DNA of 36,715 bases from JAVBPP01 sp031549535. GTDB lineage: Bacteria > Bacillota > Clostridia > Oscillospirales > Acutalibacteraceae. Location: contig JAVBPP010000048.1 in NCBI GenBank assembly GCA_031549535.1, forward strand, positions 1 to 36,715, in the 5' to 3' direction. Made by a program: the position numbers and the translations under genes. Shown piece by piece: positions 14,617 through 22,468 of the stretch. The notes below the pieces were generated by a model that was given only the letters and a program-made list of their open reading frames with translations, was not told where the DNA came from and ran no database searches. Within the stretch, counting starts at the first letter, position 1, and the number at the start of each line of letters is the position of its first letter.

Positions 14617-15801
14617 ATGGATAGAAGGCGTATTTGGCTACTGCCGCTCTGCGCGGCTCTGCTGGCCTTACTCTGCGGCGGCTGCACGGCGGTGCTGTCG
14701 TTTTTCACGCCCACCGAACCGGATTGGGAGAACCTGCCGGTCAGCGAGGCGGCCTTGCCGCAACAGAGCCCGCAGGCCCGCTATTATTACAGCCGCCTAA
14801 CCAACCGGGAGAAGCACGCTTACAGCAACATTGTCGCCGAAATTGAGAATTTGCCGGAGCGCATCGAAATCCCTGTGCTCACGCAGCAGCAGCTTTCGCG
14901 CGTGTTCGAGGCGGTGAATTACGACAACCCGCATCTGCTGATGATGGGCACGGAGAGCCGAATTGAGGTGACGGGTGTCAAGGCTTATTTCATTTGCAGC
15001 TACCGTTACGGCAAGGAGGAATATGACAGGCGCAGCAACGAACTCAAGCAGGCGGTTCAAAAAATTCAGGCCGGCGTAAAGCCCGGCTGGGGCGATTTTG
15101 AAAAGGAACTGTATTTTCACGATGCGATTGTGGATAACTGCAGCTATTCCCTCACTGGGGCGGAGGATGAAGGAACGCCCTATGGTGCACTGGTGAACAA
15201 AAAGGCCGCCTGTGAAGGCTACGCCCGCGCAATGAAGCTGCTCATGGATGCCGCCGGACTTCCCTGCTACCTCATCAGCGGCATCGGAACGAATGACGCA
15301 GGGCAGCCGGAAAACCACATGTGGAACATCGTTTACATTGATAAGAATTACTACCATTTGGATATCACCTGGGACGACCCGATATCCAAGGGTGAGGGGG
15401 AGCAAAAGCGCTACCTATATTTTAATTTGACGGATAAGGAAATCTCTGCGGATCACAGCGGTTTCAATTCAGATAACGACTGCAGCGCTACGGCGGCGGG
15501 CTACTATCGTAAAATGGGCTTGTATTTCACGGATTATAACGCGGCCGTCCGCAGCGCCATGACGAAGAAGCTCGTGGAGCGCATCAACCAAGGGGGAAAC
15601 AACTTGGAGATTCGCTTCTCCTCCGCCACAGTGTTTGACCGCGCGGTAAACGGCCTGTTCCCGCAGGAGCAGGTATACCGCATGCTGGCCAACGCAAATT
15701 TATCCGCCAACAAAAAGATTGCGTCAAACAAAGCCATCAAAATGGAGGATCATCGCAAACAAGTGCTGAATTTAATTGTATTTTTTGAAGATGAGGAGTA
15801 A
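14617..15801 (+). CDS. Transglutaminase-like lipoprotein
   Basis: A 394-aa protein. A hydrophobic signal ends at LLCGGC, so Cys23 is a plausible lipidation site. The papain-like transglutaminase core carries the catalytic triad candidates Cys199 (AACEGYARA), His234 (ENHMWNIV) and Asp249 (YHLDITWDDP), as in bacterial Transglut_core proteins. Such proteins are often cell-surface proteases or crosslinkers; substrates are unknown. ATG at 14617 was chosen because GGGGAGG stands 6 nt upstream and the signal peptide begins there; an in-frame ATG at 14584 overlaps the LCP-like gene. The C-terminal 100 residues have no recognisable domain. Confidence 0.85.
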   Translation: MDRRRIWLLPLCAALLALLCGGCTAVLSFFTPTEPDWENLPVSEAALPQQSPQARYYYSRLTNREKHAYSNIVAEIENLPERIEIPVLTQQQLSRVFEAVNYDNPHLLMMGTESRIEVTGVKAYFICSYRYGKEEYDRRSNELKQAVQKIQAGVKPGWGDFEKELYFHDAIVDNCSYSLTGAEDEGTPYGALVNKKAACEGYARAMKLLMDAAGLPCYLISGIGTNDAGQPENHMWNIVYIDKNYYHLDITWDDPISKGEGEQKRYLYFNLTDKEISADHSGFNSDNDCSATAAGYYRKMGLYFTDYNAAVRSAMTKKLVERINQGGNNLEIRFSSATVFDRAVNGLFPQEQVYRMLANANLSANKKIASNKAIKMEDHRKQVLNLIVFFEDEE

Positions 15802-15804
15802 TAC

Positions 15805-16362
15805 GTGGATAGGGAGAGAATGGAACGGGCGGTAACGGAACTGTTGCTCGCCATCGGGGAAGACCCCGAGCGCGAGGGACTACGGGAGACGCCGCGCCGG
15901 GTGGCAAAAATGTACGAGGAGGTGTTCCGCGGGTTGGAAAGCGACCCGGCCGAGCACCTAAAGCTGTTTACAGAACAAGGGAATGAGGAAATTGTTTTGG
16001 TGCGGGATATCCCGCTTTATTCCATGTGCGAGCATCATCTGCTCCCGTTCCTGGGCAGGGCGCATATCGCTTACATTCCCCAAAACGGCACAATTATCGG
16101 CCTTTCGAAGCTGGCGCGTATTGTGGATAGCTTTGCCCGCCGCCCCCAACTGCAGGAACGGCTGACAGCACAGATTGCCGACTTTTTAAACGATTCTCTT
16201 CATCCGCGCGGCGTGGCGGTTGTGATTGAGGCGGAGCATCTTTGCATGACCATGCGCGGCGCGAGGGCTTCCGGGGCGCAAACCCAAACCTCCGCCCTGC
16301 GCGGCCTGATGCGCAGCGACGCACGCACCCGCGCGGAGGTTATGTCGCTGATACGAGGATAA
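15805..16362 (+). CDS. folE: GTP cyclohydrolase I
   Basis: Converts GTP to 7,8-dihydroneopterin triphosphate, the first step of folate synthesis. The 185-aa length is typical. Zinc ligands are Cys75 and His78 in SMCEHHLLPF and Cys147 in EHLCMTMRG; RETPRRVAKMY and GLSKLARIVD are family signatures. It starts with GTG, with GAGGAG 6 nt upstream overlapping the stop of the lipoprotein gene. It opens the four-gene folate block folE-folP-folB-folK, with gaps of 2, 4 and 7 nt. Confidence 0.97.
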   Translation: MDRERMERAVTELLLAIGEDPEREGLRETPRRVAKMYEEVFRGLESDPAEHLKLFTEQGNEEIVLVRDIPLYSMCEHHLLPFLGRAHIAYIPQNGTIIGLSKLARIVDSFARRPQLQERLTAQIADFLNDSLHPRGVAVVIEAEHLCMTMRGARASGAQTQTSALRGLMRSDARTRAEVMSLIRG

Positions 16363-16364
16363 GT

Positions 16365-17192
16365 ATGAACTATTTTAAAGGCCGGGGCTTTGCCTTTCCT
16401 CTTGGCGAGAGAAGCTATATCATGGGCATACTAAATGTTACGCCGGATTCTTTTTCGGACGGCGGACAATTTGTTGCGCCGGAGCGGGCCCTTGCGCGGG
16501 CGAAAGAGATACAGGCGCAGGGCGCGGACATTTTAGATATCGGTGCCCAGTCCACGCGCCCGGGGGCGGAGCAAATCAACGCACAAGAAGAGCTGGCGCG
16601 CCTAGCCCCGGTGCTGGACAGGCTGCAAGGAGAAATTCGCATTCCAATCTCGGTGGATACCTTTTATCCCGAGCTTGCTTCCTATGCCCTCGCGCATGGG
16701 GCGAGCATCATCAACGACGTAAGCGGAGGGGCGAACCCCGAGATGGCAGCTTTGATTCGCCGGAGCGGAGCGGGCTGGGTTTTGACGCATAACGCCGGCG
16801 GAGCGCGTGCAGAGCCTTCCTATCCGAAGGGTGTCATTGCCGCGGTGGCTGCTTTTTTTACGCGGGCAAGCGCCTTCGCGCAGGGGCTTGGGATAGCGCC
16901 GGAGCAGTTGTGCTTTGACCCCGGTTTCGGGTTTGGCAAAAGCATGGAGGATAATTACGCGCTGCTGCGGGGCTTGCCCTCACTGAAAGCGCAAGGTTCT
17001 GCGCTCTTGGTTGGTGTTTCCCGCAAGCGTATGCTGCGCGGTGTCGCCGGGGAAGCCATCCAGGCACTGGATGCGGCAGGCGTTGCCGCCCACACAGCGG
17101 CCATTGCGGGGGGAGCGGATTTTCTGCGCGTCCACGCGGTGGAAGCGGCCGCAGCCGGCGCAAGGCTGGCGGACAAACTATATAGGACGTGA
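16365..17192 (+). CDS. folP: Dihydropteroate synthase
   Basis: Condenses p-aminobenzoate with 6-hydroxymethyl-dihydropterin pyrophosphate to give dihydropteroate; the target of sulfonamides. The 275-aa TIM barrel shows GILNVTPDSFSDGG near the N-terminus, DIGAQSTRPGA, the strand INDVSGG and a C-terminal SRKRML for pterin/phosphate binding. ATG at 16365 was chosen: GAGGA lies 7 nt before it and it follows the folE stop by 2 nt; the open frame extends back into folE but without homology. The substrate-loop sequences look ordinary; no insertion like those of resistance variants was noticed. Confidence 0.96.
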   Translation: MNYFKGRGFAFPLGERSYIMGILNVTPDSFSDGGQFVAPERALARAKEIQAQGADILDIGAQSTRPGAEQINAQEELARLAPVLDRLQGEIRIPISVDTFYPELASYALAHGASIINDVSGGANPEMAALIRRSGAGWVLTHNAGGARAEPSYPKGVIAAVAAFFTRASAFAQGLGIAPEQLCFDPGFGFGKSMEDNYALLRGLPSLKAQGSALLVGVSRKRMLRGVAGEAIQALDAAGVAAHTAAIAGGADFLRVHAVEAAAAGARLADKLYRT

Positions 17193-17196
17193 GCGC

Positions 17197-17559
17197 ATGG
17201 ATCAAATTCATATCAACGAACTGGAGCTGTTTGCCTACCACGGGGTCAACCCGGAGGAGCGGGAACACGGGCAGATTTTTCTGCTGGATATCAGTGCGGG
17301 GCTTTCCCTCAAGGAGGCTGGCGAAAGTGATTTGCTGCTGGATACAGTCAGCTATGCGCAAATGATTAAAACCGTCCGCGCCGTGTTCTGCAGTGAAAGC
17401 TATGCCCTGCTGGAGAAAGCGGCAACGCGGGTGTGTGCGGCGCTGTTTGCGCAGTATCCGCAGATACGGGAATTGACCGTTACACTCAAAAAGCCGGATG
17501 CGCCCATCCAGGCAAAGTTTGGCTCGGTCGGCATAACGATAACGCGAAAAAGGGGTTAA
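17197..17559 (+). CDS. folB: Dihydroneopterin aldolase
   Basis: Cleaves 7,8-dihydroneopterin to 6-hydroxymethyl-dihydropterin and glycolaldehyde. The 120-aa length fits the family. FAYHGVNPEEREHGQIF holds the characteristic YHG-V-x-x-E-x-x-x-G motif with the active-site Glu and Tyr. LTVTLKKPDAPI, with the catalytic Lys, is also present. It lies 4 nt after folP and 7 nt before folK, consistent with consecutive steps of one pathway. Confidence 0.96.
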   Translation: MDQIHINELELFAYHGVNPEEREHGQIFLLDISAGLSLKEAGESDLLLDTVSYAQMIKTVRAVFCSESYALLEKAATRVCAALFAQYPQIRELTVTLKKPDAPIQAKFGSVGITITRKRG

Positions 17560-17566
17560 TACCACA

Positions 17567-18067
17567 ATGGGAAACATCGCAGTCCTTGGCATGGGCAGCA
17601 ATTTGGGCAACAGCCCGGAACAACTAAACACAGCGGCAACGCAGCTGGCAAGGCTGCCGACCACCAAACTGCTGCAGGCCTCGCATCTCTACCTCACCAA
17701 ACCGCAGGGCTATGCGGAGCAGCCGGATTTTTACAACGCCTGCCTGATGCTGGAAACCGGGCTCTCCCCCTATGTGTTGCTGGGAGCCTGCCTTGGCCTT
17801 GAGGCGGCGGCGGGGCGGGAACGCACGTTGGCAAACGGGCCCCGCCCACTGGATTTGGACCTGCTGCTGTATGAAACCGTGCATAACGATAGCTTTGAGC
17901 TGACCCTGCCCCACCCGCGTATTTTGGAACGTGCGTTTGTGATGGTGCCTCTGCTGGAGTTATATCCCTCCGGCCGTGCGCCGGGGCTGTTTTTTGAGCC
18001 GCATTTGCGCAAGCTGGATACAAGCGGTGTAACGCGCCTGGATATGGAATTGGAGTGGGGAGAGTAA
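17567..18067 (+). CDS. folK: 2-amino-4-hydroxy-6-hydroxymethyldihydropteridine pyrophosphokinase
   Basis: Transfers pyrophosphate from ATP to hydroxymethyl-dihydropterin, making the substrate for FolP. The 166-aa sequence contains the start GMGSNLGNS, QPDFYNACLMLET, RPLDLDLLLY (the Mg-binding Asp pair) and LPHPRILERAFVMVPLLEL, all family hallmarks. It completes the block producing dihydropteroate. folC and folA are not in the window. Confidence 0.96.
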   Translation: MGNIAVLGMGSNLGNSPEQLNTAATQLARLPTTKLLQASHLYLTKPQGYAEQPDFYNACLMLETGLSPYVLLGACLGLEAAAGRERTLANGPRPLDLDLLLYETVHNDSFELTLPHPRILERAFVMVPLLELYPSGRAPGLFFEPHLRKLDTSGVTRLDMELEWGE

Positions 18068-18071
18068 CGCC

Positions 18072-19424
18072 TTGTTAATAAAAGAAAAGCAGTTTTACCG
18101 TTCGTTTTTTACGCTTACGCTGACCATTGCGCTGCAAAATCTGATCTCCTTCGGTGTGAATCTGGCGGATAATATGATGCTCGGTACATACAGCGAAATC
18201 TCCATGAGCGGCGTTGCCATGGCGAACCAGATTCAGTTTTTGCTCCAGCAAATCACCATTGGCATCGGTGCGGGCGCGATTGTAATCGCCTCCCAATATT
18301 GGGGCAAACGGCAAACCCAGCCAATCCGCCGGGTGTTCAGCGTAATTTTTTGGTTTGGCATGGCCATCAGCCTTGTGATGGGCATTGTTGTGTTTTGCGC
18401 GCCCCGGGGCGTTTTGGGGCTGCTCACCAATGAGGCGGCGGTGATTGCGCAGGGCGCGGCCTATATGAAAATCATGGCCTTTTCCTACCCGGTGTTTATG
18501 CTCACAAATCTTTATTTTGCGATTTTGCGCAGCGTAGAAACCGTACGCATTGGTTTTTGGGTTTCGCTCTCCACCTTATTTGTCAACATCGGTCTGAACT
18601 ATGCGTTGATTTACGGCCATTTTGGATTTCCGGAGCTGGGCGTGCGCGGCGCGGCCTATGCCACGCTCATTGCGCGGATATTGGAGCTTTGCATCACGAT
18701 GTTTTATGTGCGTGTGCTGGATAAAAAGCTTAAACTGCGCGGCAAGCATTACGGCCTGCCGGAAAAAAGCTATCTGCGGGATTATTTTCGCACCGGCCTG
18801 CCACTTATGCTCTCCGCCCTCTCCTGGGGGGTTGCCATGAGTATTCAAAGCGCCATCCTCGGGCATCTGGGTGCCACGGCTATTGCAGCCAACGCCATAG
18901 CGGCAACGCTGTTTCAGGTAGTGACGGTCGTATGTTACGCGGGTGCCAGTTCCGCCGGGGTTTTGGTGGGCAAGGCCGTGGGCGAAGGGAACCTGCAGCG
19001 GGTAAAACGCATGGCAAGGACGCTGCAGCTGCTGTTTTTGGGCATCGGCCTTTTTACCAGTGCCCTACTCTTTCTCAGCCGGGACGGCATCGTGAGCATT
19101 TACCGCGCTTCCCCCGAAACGGATGCGCTTGCGCGGCAGTTTATTTTAGTGCTCTGCGTTACAGTGATTGGCACAGCCTATCAAATGGCGGTTTTAACCG
19201 GCATTGTCTCCGGCGGCGGGGATACGAAGTTTGTGCTGTTCAACGACCTGATTTTTATGTGGGGCATCATTTTGCCGCTCTCTGTCCTCTCCGCTTTTGT
19301 GTTCCATTGGCCGGTTTTGGCAACGTTTATCTGCCTAAAGGCGGATCAAATCTTAAAGTGCTTTGTCGCCGTTGTAAAAGTCAATCGTTTCCGCTGGGTG
19401 CGGATTTTAACCCGCGAAGAATAG
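18072..19424 (+). CDS. MATE-family efflux transporter
   Basis: A 450-aa membrane protein with about twelve predicted helices in two homologous halves; MATE proteins export organic compounds using a Na+ or H+ gradient. Family features include NLADNMMLG near the start, GIGAGAIVIASQYWGK, NIGLNYALIYG and GVLVGKAVGEGN. TTG at 18072 was chosen because GGGGAGAG precedes it, overlapping the folK stop region. The substrate cannot be predicted. Its placement 4 nt after folK suggests co-transcription, though not necessarily a role in folate handling. Confidence 0.93.
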   Translation: MLIKEKQFYRSFFTLTLTIALQNLISFGVNLADNMMLGTYSEISMSGVAMANQIQFLLQQITIGIGAGAIVIASQYWGKRQTQPIRRVFSVIFWFGMAISLVMGIVVFCAPRGVLGLLTNEAAVIAQGAAYMKIMAFSYPVFMLTNLYFAILRSVETVRIGFWVSLSTLFVNIGLNYALIYGHFGFPELGVRGAAYATLIARILELCITMFYVRVLDKKLKLRGKHYGLPEKSYLRDYFRTGLPLMLSALSWGVAMSIQSAILGHLGATAIAANAIAATLFQVVTVVCYAGASSAGVLVGKAVGEGNLQRVKRMARTLQLLFLGIGLFTSALLFLSRDGIVSIYRASPETDALARQFILVLCVTVIGTAYQMAVLTGIVSGGGDTKFVLFNDLIFMWGIILPLSVLSAFVFHWPVLATFICLKADQILKCFVAVVKVNRFRWVRILTREE

Positions 19425-19438
19425 AGAGGAGATAGAAC

Positions 19439-20647
19439 ATGATGAATCTGTTACACGCTTATTACCGCATCTATCAGCAGCTGTTCCGCGTTGCGGTGCT
19501 GTTTTTGGATTGGACGCCGCCGAAACTGCTCACCGGAGCGGGCTGCGCCAAGGAGCTGCCCGCCCTAATTGCCTCTCACGGCATCAAAAAGGTATTGGTG
19601 GTCACCGACCCGGGGCTGATGAAGCTTGGTCTGCTGAACGGCATGCTTGCGCAGCTGCAGGATAGCGGGGTAGAGACTGTATTGTATGCCGATACGCAGG
19701 CAAACCCCACCATTGATAACGTGGAGGCCGCGCGTGCGCTGTATGCAGAAAATGCCTGCCAGGCCATCATTGCCTTTGGCGGCGGCTCACCCATGGACTG
19801 CGCCAAGGCCGCGGGCGCGCGGATTGCCCGCCCGAACAAGCCCGTGCAAAGCATGCGCGGTGTGCTGAAGGTGCTGAAAAAAACGCCGCCCTTTTACGCT
19901 GTTCCGACTACGGCGGGCACCGGCTCGGAGTGCACCATTGCCGCCGTGGTGACGGACGCCAAAACCCATGAAAAATACGCCATCAACGACCCAAAGCTGC
20001 GCCCGGATTACGCTGTGCTTGACCCGGAGCTGACAACGGGTCTGCCCAAGCATATCACCTCTACCACGGGCATGGATGCCCTCACCCACGCGGTGGAGGC
20101 CTATATCGGCCGCAGCAACACCGCGGGCACCATTGACTACGCCGAAAAAGCGACAAAGCTGATTTTCGCCAATCTGGAGACAGCCTATGAGGATGGCGGC
20201 AACCTCCTCGCGCGGGAACAGATGCTTCTGGCCTCCCACTATGCGGGGCTTGCGTTTACCCGTGCCTATGTTGGCTATGTCCACGCCATTGCGCATAATC
20301 TGGGCGGGTATTACAATGTGCCGCACGGCTTGGCCAATGCGGTTATCCTGCCCTATGTGCTGGACTTTTTCGGCGAAAGTGCCCACAAAAAGCTCGCTAA
20401 ACTTTGTGATTGTGCGGGCATCCAGAGCCTGGATGTGAGCGATGCGGGGAAGGCACAGGCGTTTATCGCACAGATTCGCGCCATGAACAAGCGCATGGGC
20501 ATACCCGAGAAATTTGACATGATTCAGGAGAAGGATATCCCAACCATCGCTTCCCGCGCTTTGCGGGAGGGGAATCCCCTATACCCTGTCCCGAAAATTA
20601 TGAACCAGGAGCAATGTGAACGTATCATTAGGAGCTTAATGGCATGA
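19439..20647 (+). CDS. Iron-containing alcohol dehydrogenase
   Basis: A 402-aa group III, metal-dependent NAD(P) oxidoreductase. FGGGSPMDCAKA binds the cofactor, PTTAGTGSE is the family signature, and Asp/His ligands are in GMDALTHAVEAYIG and YVHAIAHNLGGYYNVPHG. It probably reduces aldehydes to alcohols during fermentation (butanol-dehydrogenase-like). The start is one of two adjacent ATGs (19439 or 19442), with AGGAG upstream. The 3' end overlaps the next gene by 4 nt (ATGA), so the two are translationally coupled. Confidence 0.94.
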   Translation: MMNLLHAYYRIYQQLFRVAVLFLDWTPPKLLTGAGCAKELPALIASHGIKKVLVVTDPGLMKLGLLNGMLAQLQDSGVETVLYADTQANPTIDNVEAARALYAENACQAIIAFGGGSPMDCAKAAGARIARPNKPVQSMRGVLKVLKKTPPFYAVPTTAGTGSECTIAAVVTDAKTHEKYAINDPKLRPDYAVLDPELTTGLPKHITSTTGMDALTHAVEAYIGRSNTAGTIDYAEKATKLIFANLETAYEDGGNLLAREQMLLASHYAGLAFTRAYVGYVHAIAHNLGGYYNVPHGLANAVILPYVLDFFGESAHKKLAKLCDCAGIQSLDVSDAGKAQAFIAQIRAMNKRMGIPEKFDMIQEKDIPTIASRALREGNPLYPVPKIMNQEQCERIIRSLMA

Positions 20648-21012
20648 GGGAGAGCAGAGTGACGGCGGCATTACAAGGGCACGCGGATGGGATGAACTGC
20701 GCGCAGGCCGTTGCGGCGGCCTATGCCCCGGATTACGGCATCCCGCCGCAGGAGGCTTTGCGCATGACGGCGGGCTATGGCGCGGGCTTTCACGCCGGAG
20801 CCTTATGCGGAGCCGCCGCCGGAGCCGTTTTGGTGCTGGGCCTCGCCTTTGGTGAGGATAAGCGCCTTTGCAACGTCAAAACAACGGATTTTATGCGCCG
20901 CTTTCGCACAGATTGCGGCGCACTGGATTGCCGGGAGCTGCGCGTAGGCAAAACTCCCTGTGCGCAGCTGGTGGAGCAGGCAGCGAGGTTGCTGGAACAG
21001 CTGTTGGAGTAG
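20644..21012 (+). CDS. C_GCAxxG_C_C family redox protein
   Basis: A 122-aa protein with the spaced cysteines of this family: Cys19 in GMNCAQAV, Cys55 in LCGAAAGAVLVLG, and Cys76, Cys91, Cys96 and Cys106 further on. Members are thought to be redox-active or metal-binding, often near oxidoreductases; function is not settled. Its ATG overlaps the stop of the alcohol dehydrogenase gene (ATGA), which suggests the two act together or at least in fixed ratio. It ends the 13-gene run; no clear terminator follows. Confidence 0.85.
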   Translation: MRESRVTAALQGHADGMNCAQAVAAAYAPDYGIPPQEALRMTAGYGAGFHAGALCGAAAGAVLVLGLAFGEDKRLCNVKTTDFMRRFRTDCGALDCRELRVGKTPCAQLVEQAARLLEQLLE

Positions 21013-21118
21013 AGTTCCTTATTGCAGCTGCATGCGTTTGCAATGGACTGTCTCTAACTCCCTGTGCAGCGCATATGATAAAACGGTGATAAAACAAGAA
21101 ATTCCCATCTGCATATTC

Positions 21119-21147
21119 TTTACTTTTCACCTAAATTCGACTATACT
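21119..21147 (+). promoter_or_regulatory. Promoter of the ArAE-ddl operon
   Basis: TTTACT (21119-21124), a 17-nt spacer, TATACT (21142-21147), about 46 nt upstream of the ATG at 21193. The -10 is good and the -35 moderate. The leader is very AT-rich with a repeated ATTCAAAT (tandem at 21152-21168). Confidence 0.55.
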
Positions 21148-21192
21148 AATGATTCAAATAATTCAAATTATTTTTTGCAAAGGGGAAGCGCA

Positions 21193-21759
21193 ATGGAACG
21201 GCTTGGGCTGCCGCGCGTGGGCATGCGCACTGTGAAAACGGCGTTGGCAGTGGCGATTTGCGTTCTGCTGTTTCAGGGCTTGACCTGGTGTGTGCGCTTT
21301 ATTCCGGAGCGGAACGATATTTTGTTCCAAGCGCTGCGCTTTTTTTTGGAACGGCCAAACCCCATTTTTGCCTGCATCGCCGCAGTGATTGCCATGCAGC
21401 CCACGGTGGGCAACTCCTTAACGCTGGGCAACAGCCGCATTTTAGGTACGGCCATCGGCGGCGCATATGGTCTGCTTTTTCTTTGGTTGGATAACAGCAT
21501 CCTACAGCGCAGGCTCAATTTAATTTTTGTTGTGGCCGGCATGGTTTTGGTGATTCAAACCTGTCTGCTGTTTAAACACAAGCTTTCCGTCCCGATTGCG
21601 CTTGTAACCTTTTTAATTCTAATGATCACCCTTACAGAGTCCTCCCCCTATCTTTATGCCATCAACCGCATTTTGGACACGGCAGTCGGCATTGGGGTTT
21701 CCCTGGGCGTCAATCTGCTGGTGTCCCGCCCCAAAACGGAGCAAGAGGAAAACCCATGA
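21193..21759 (+). CDS. Aromatic acid exporter family (ArAE_1/FUSC-like) membrane protein
   Basis: A 188-aa protein with four to five membrane helices, matching the ArAE_1 family of Firmicutes: GMRTVKTALAVAICVLLFQ at the start, IAAVIAMQPTVGNSL, then ILGTAIGGAYGLLF and a last helix near ILDTAVGIGVSLGVNLL. Only the N-terminal membrane domain is present; longer members add a cytosolic tail. Its role is probably export of small aromatic or organic acids, unproven. ATG at 21193 was chosen over an in-frame TTG at 21175 since AGGGGA lies between. It overlaps the next gene by 4 nt. Confidence 0.82.
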   Translation: MERLGLPRVGMRTVKTALAVAICVLLFQGLTWCVRFIPERNDILFQALRFFLERPNPIFACIAAVIAMQPTVGNSLTLGNSRILGTAIGGAYGLLFLWLDNSILQRRLNLIFVVAGMVLVIQTCLLFKHKLSVPIALVTFLILMITLTESSPYLYAINRILDTAVGIGVSLGVNLLVSRPKTEQEENP

Positions 21760-22001
21760 AGGTTTGGCAGGATAAGGATGTGCTCTATGTTGACCTGCAC
21801 GGCCTAAATGTGTCTCAGGCACGGCAGCGTTTGCAAGCCCTGTTGGAGCATGCCCCGCCGCAGACGGCGCGGGTGGTCGTGATACATGGATACAACAGGG
21901 GGCAGAGCCTGCAGGAGATGGTGCGCAACTTCACACATCCACGCATAAAACGCACGAGCCCGGCATATCATGCTGGGCAAACCGTCTTAGAGTTAAGGTG
22001 A
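21756..22001 (+). CDS. Stand-alone Smr-domain protein
   Basis: An 81-aa protein consisting of a single Smr domain, the C-terminal nuclease-like domain of MutS2. LYVDLHGLNVSQA carries the D-L-H-G-x-x motif and VVVIHGYNRGQSLQEMV the H-G-x-x-x-G motif. Smr domains cut DNA or RNA, or act in ribosome rescue, but short single-domain forms are poorly studied. ATG overlaps the stop of the ArAE gene (ATGA). The loop that usually ends in LR..V is shorter than in MutS2. Confidence 0.88.
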   Translation: MKVWQDKDVLYVDLHGLNVSQARQRLQALLEHAPPQTARVVVIHGYNRGQSLQEMVRNFTHPRIKRTSPAYHAGQTVLELR

Positions 22002-22005
22002 TGAA

Positions 22006-22452
22006 ATGGAACATATGATTCGAAGAGCGCGCGTTGCGGATGCCCCGGATTTACTGCGCCTATATGCCTATTTATCCGGGGACGATGCCCCGCAGGATAT
22101 TGCGCAGGCAAAACAGGTTCTGGATGACATGCTGAACCGGGAGCATATGCATGTGCTCGTGGGTGAGGAGGACGGCCGCGCCGTTTCCTGCCTGAGTATC
22201 ACTGTAATTGACAGCCTGACCCACGGCCTTCGCCCCTATGCGGTGGTGGAACATGTGGTGACTGACGCAGACTATGGCGGCCGGGGTTGGGCGGCGGCAC
22301 TGCTGCGGCAGGCGGCAGCCCTCGCGCGGGAGGCGGGCTGCTACAAATGCATGCTCATCACCTCGCGCAAGCAGGAGCATGTGCACCGTCTGTATCAAAA
22401 AGCAGGGTTCCACTCGGACGGTTATACAGCATACACACAATATTTCACATAA
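22006..22452 (+). CDS. GNAT-family N-acetyltransferase
   Basis: A 148-aa acetyl-CoA-dependent acetyltransferase. VVEHVVTDADYGGRGWAAALL is motif A with the G-x-G-like turn (here GGRGWA), and CYKCMLITSRKQEHVHRLYQKAGF forms the C-terminal half. The family contains acetylators of small amines, antibiotics and ribosomal proteins, and this substrate cannot be assigned. It starts 4 nt after the Smr gene, with GGTGATGAA as RBS. Confidence 0.88.
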   Translation: MEHMIRRARVADAPDLLRLYAYLSGDDAPQDIAQAKQVLDDMLNREHMHVLVGEEDGRAVSCLSITVIDSLTHGLRPYAVVEHVVTDADYGGRGWAAALLRQAAALAREAGCYKCMLITSRKQEHVHRLYQKAGFHSDGYTAYTQYFT

Positions 22453-22468
22453 TTTGGGAGAACATGGA

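Noticed and set aside
22274..22468. N-terminal extension of ddl
   Set aside because: It overlaps the GNAT gene in another frame and precedes the standard ligase start at 22469 with its own RBS.
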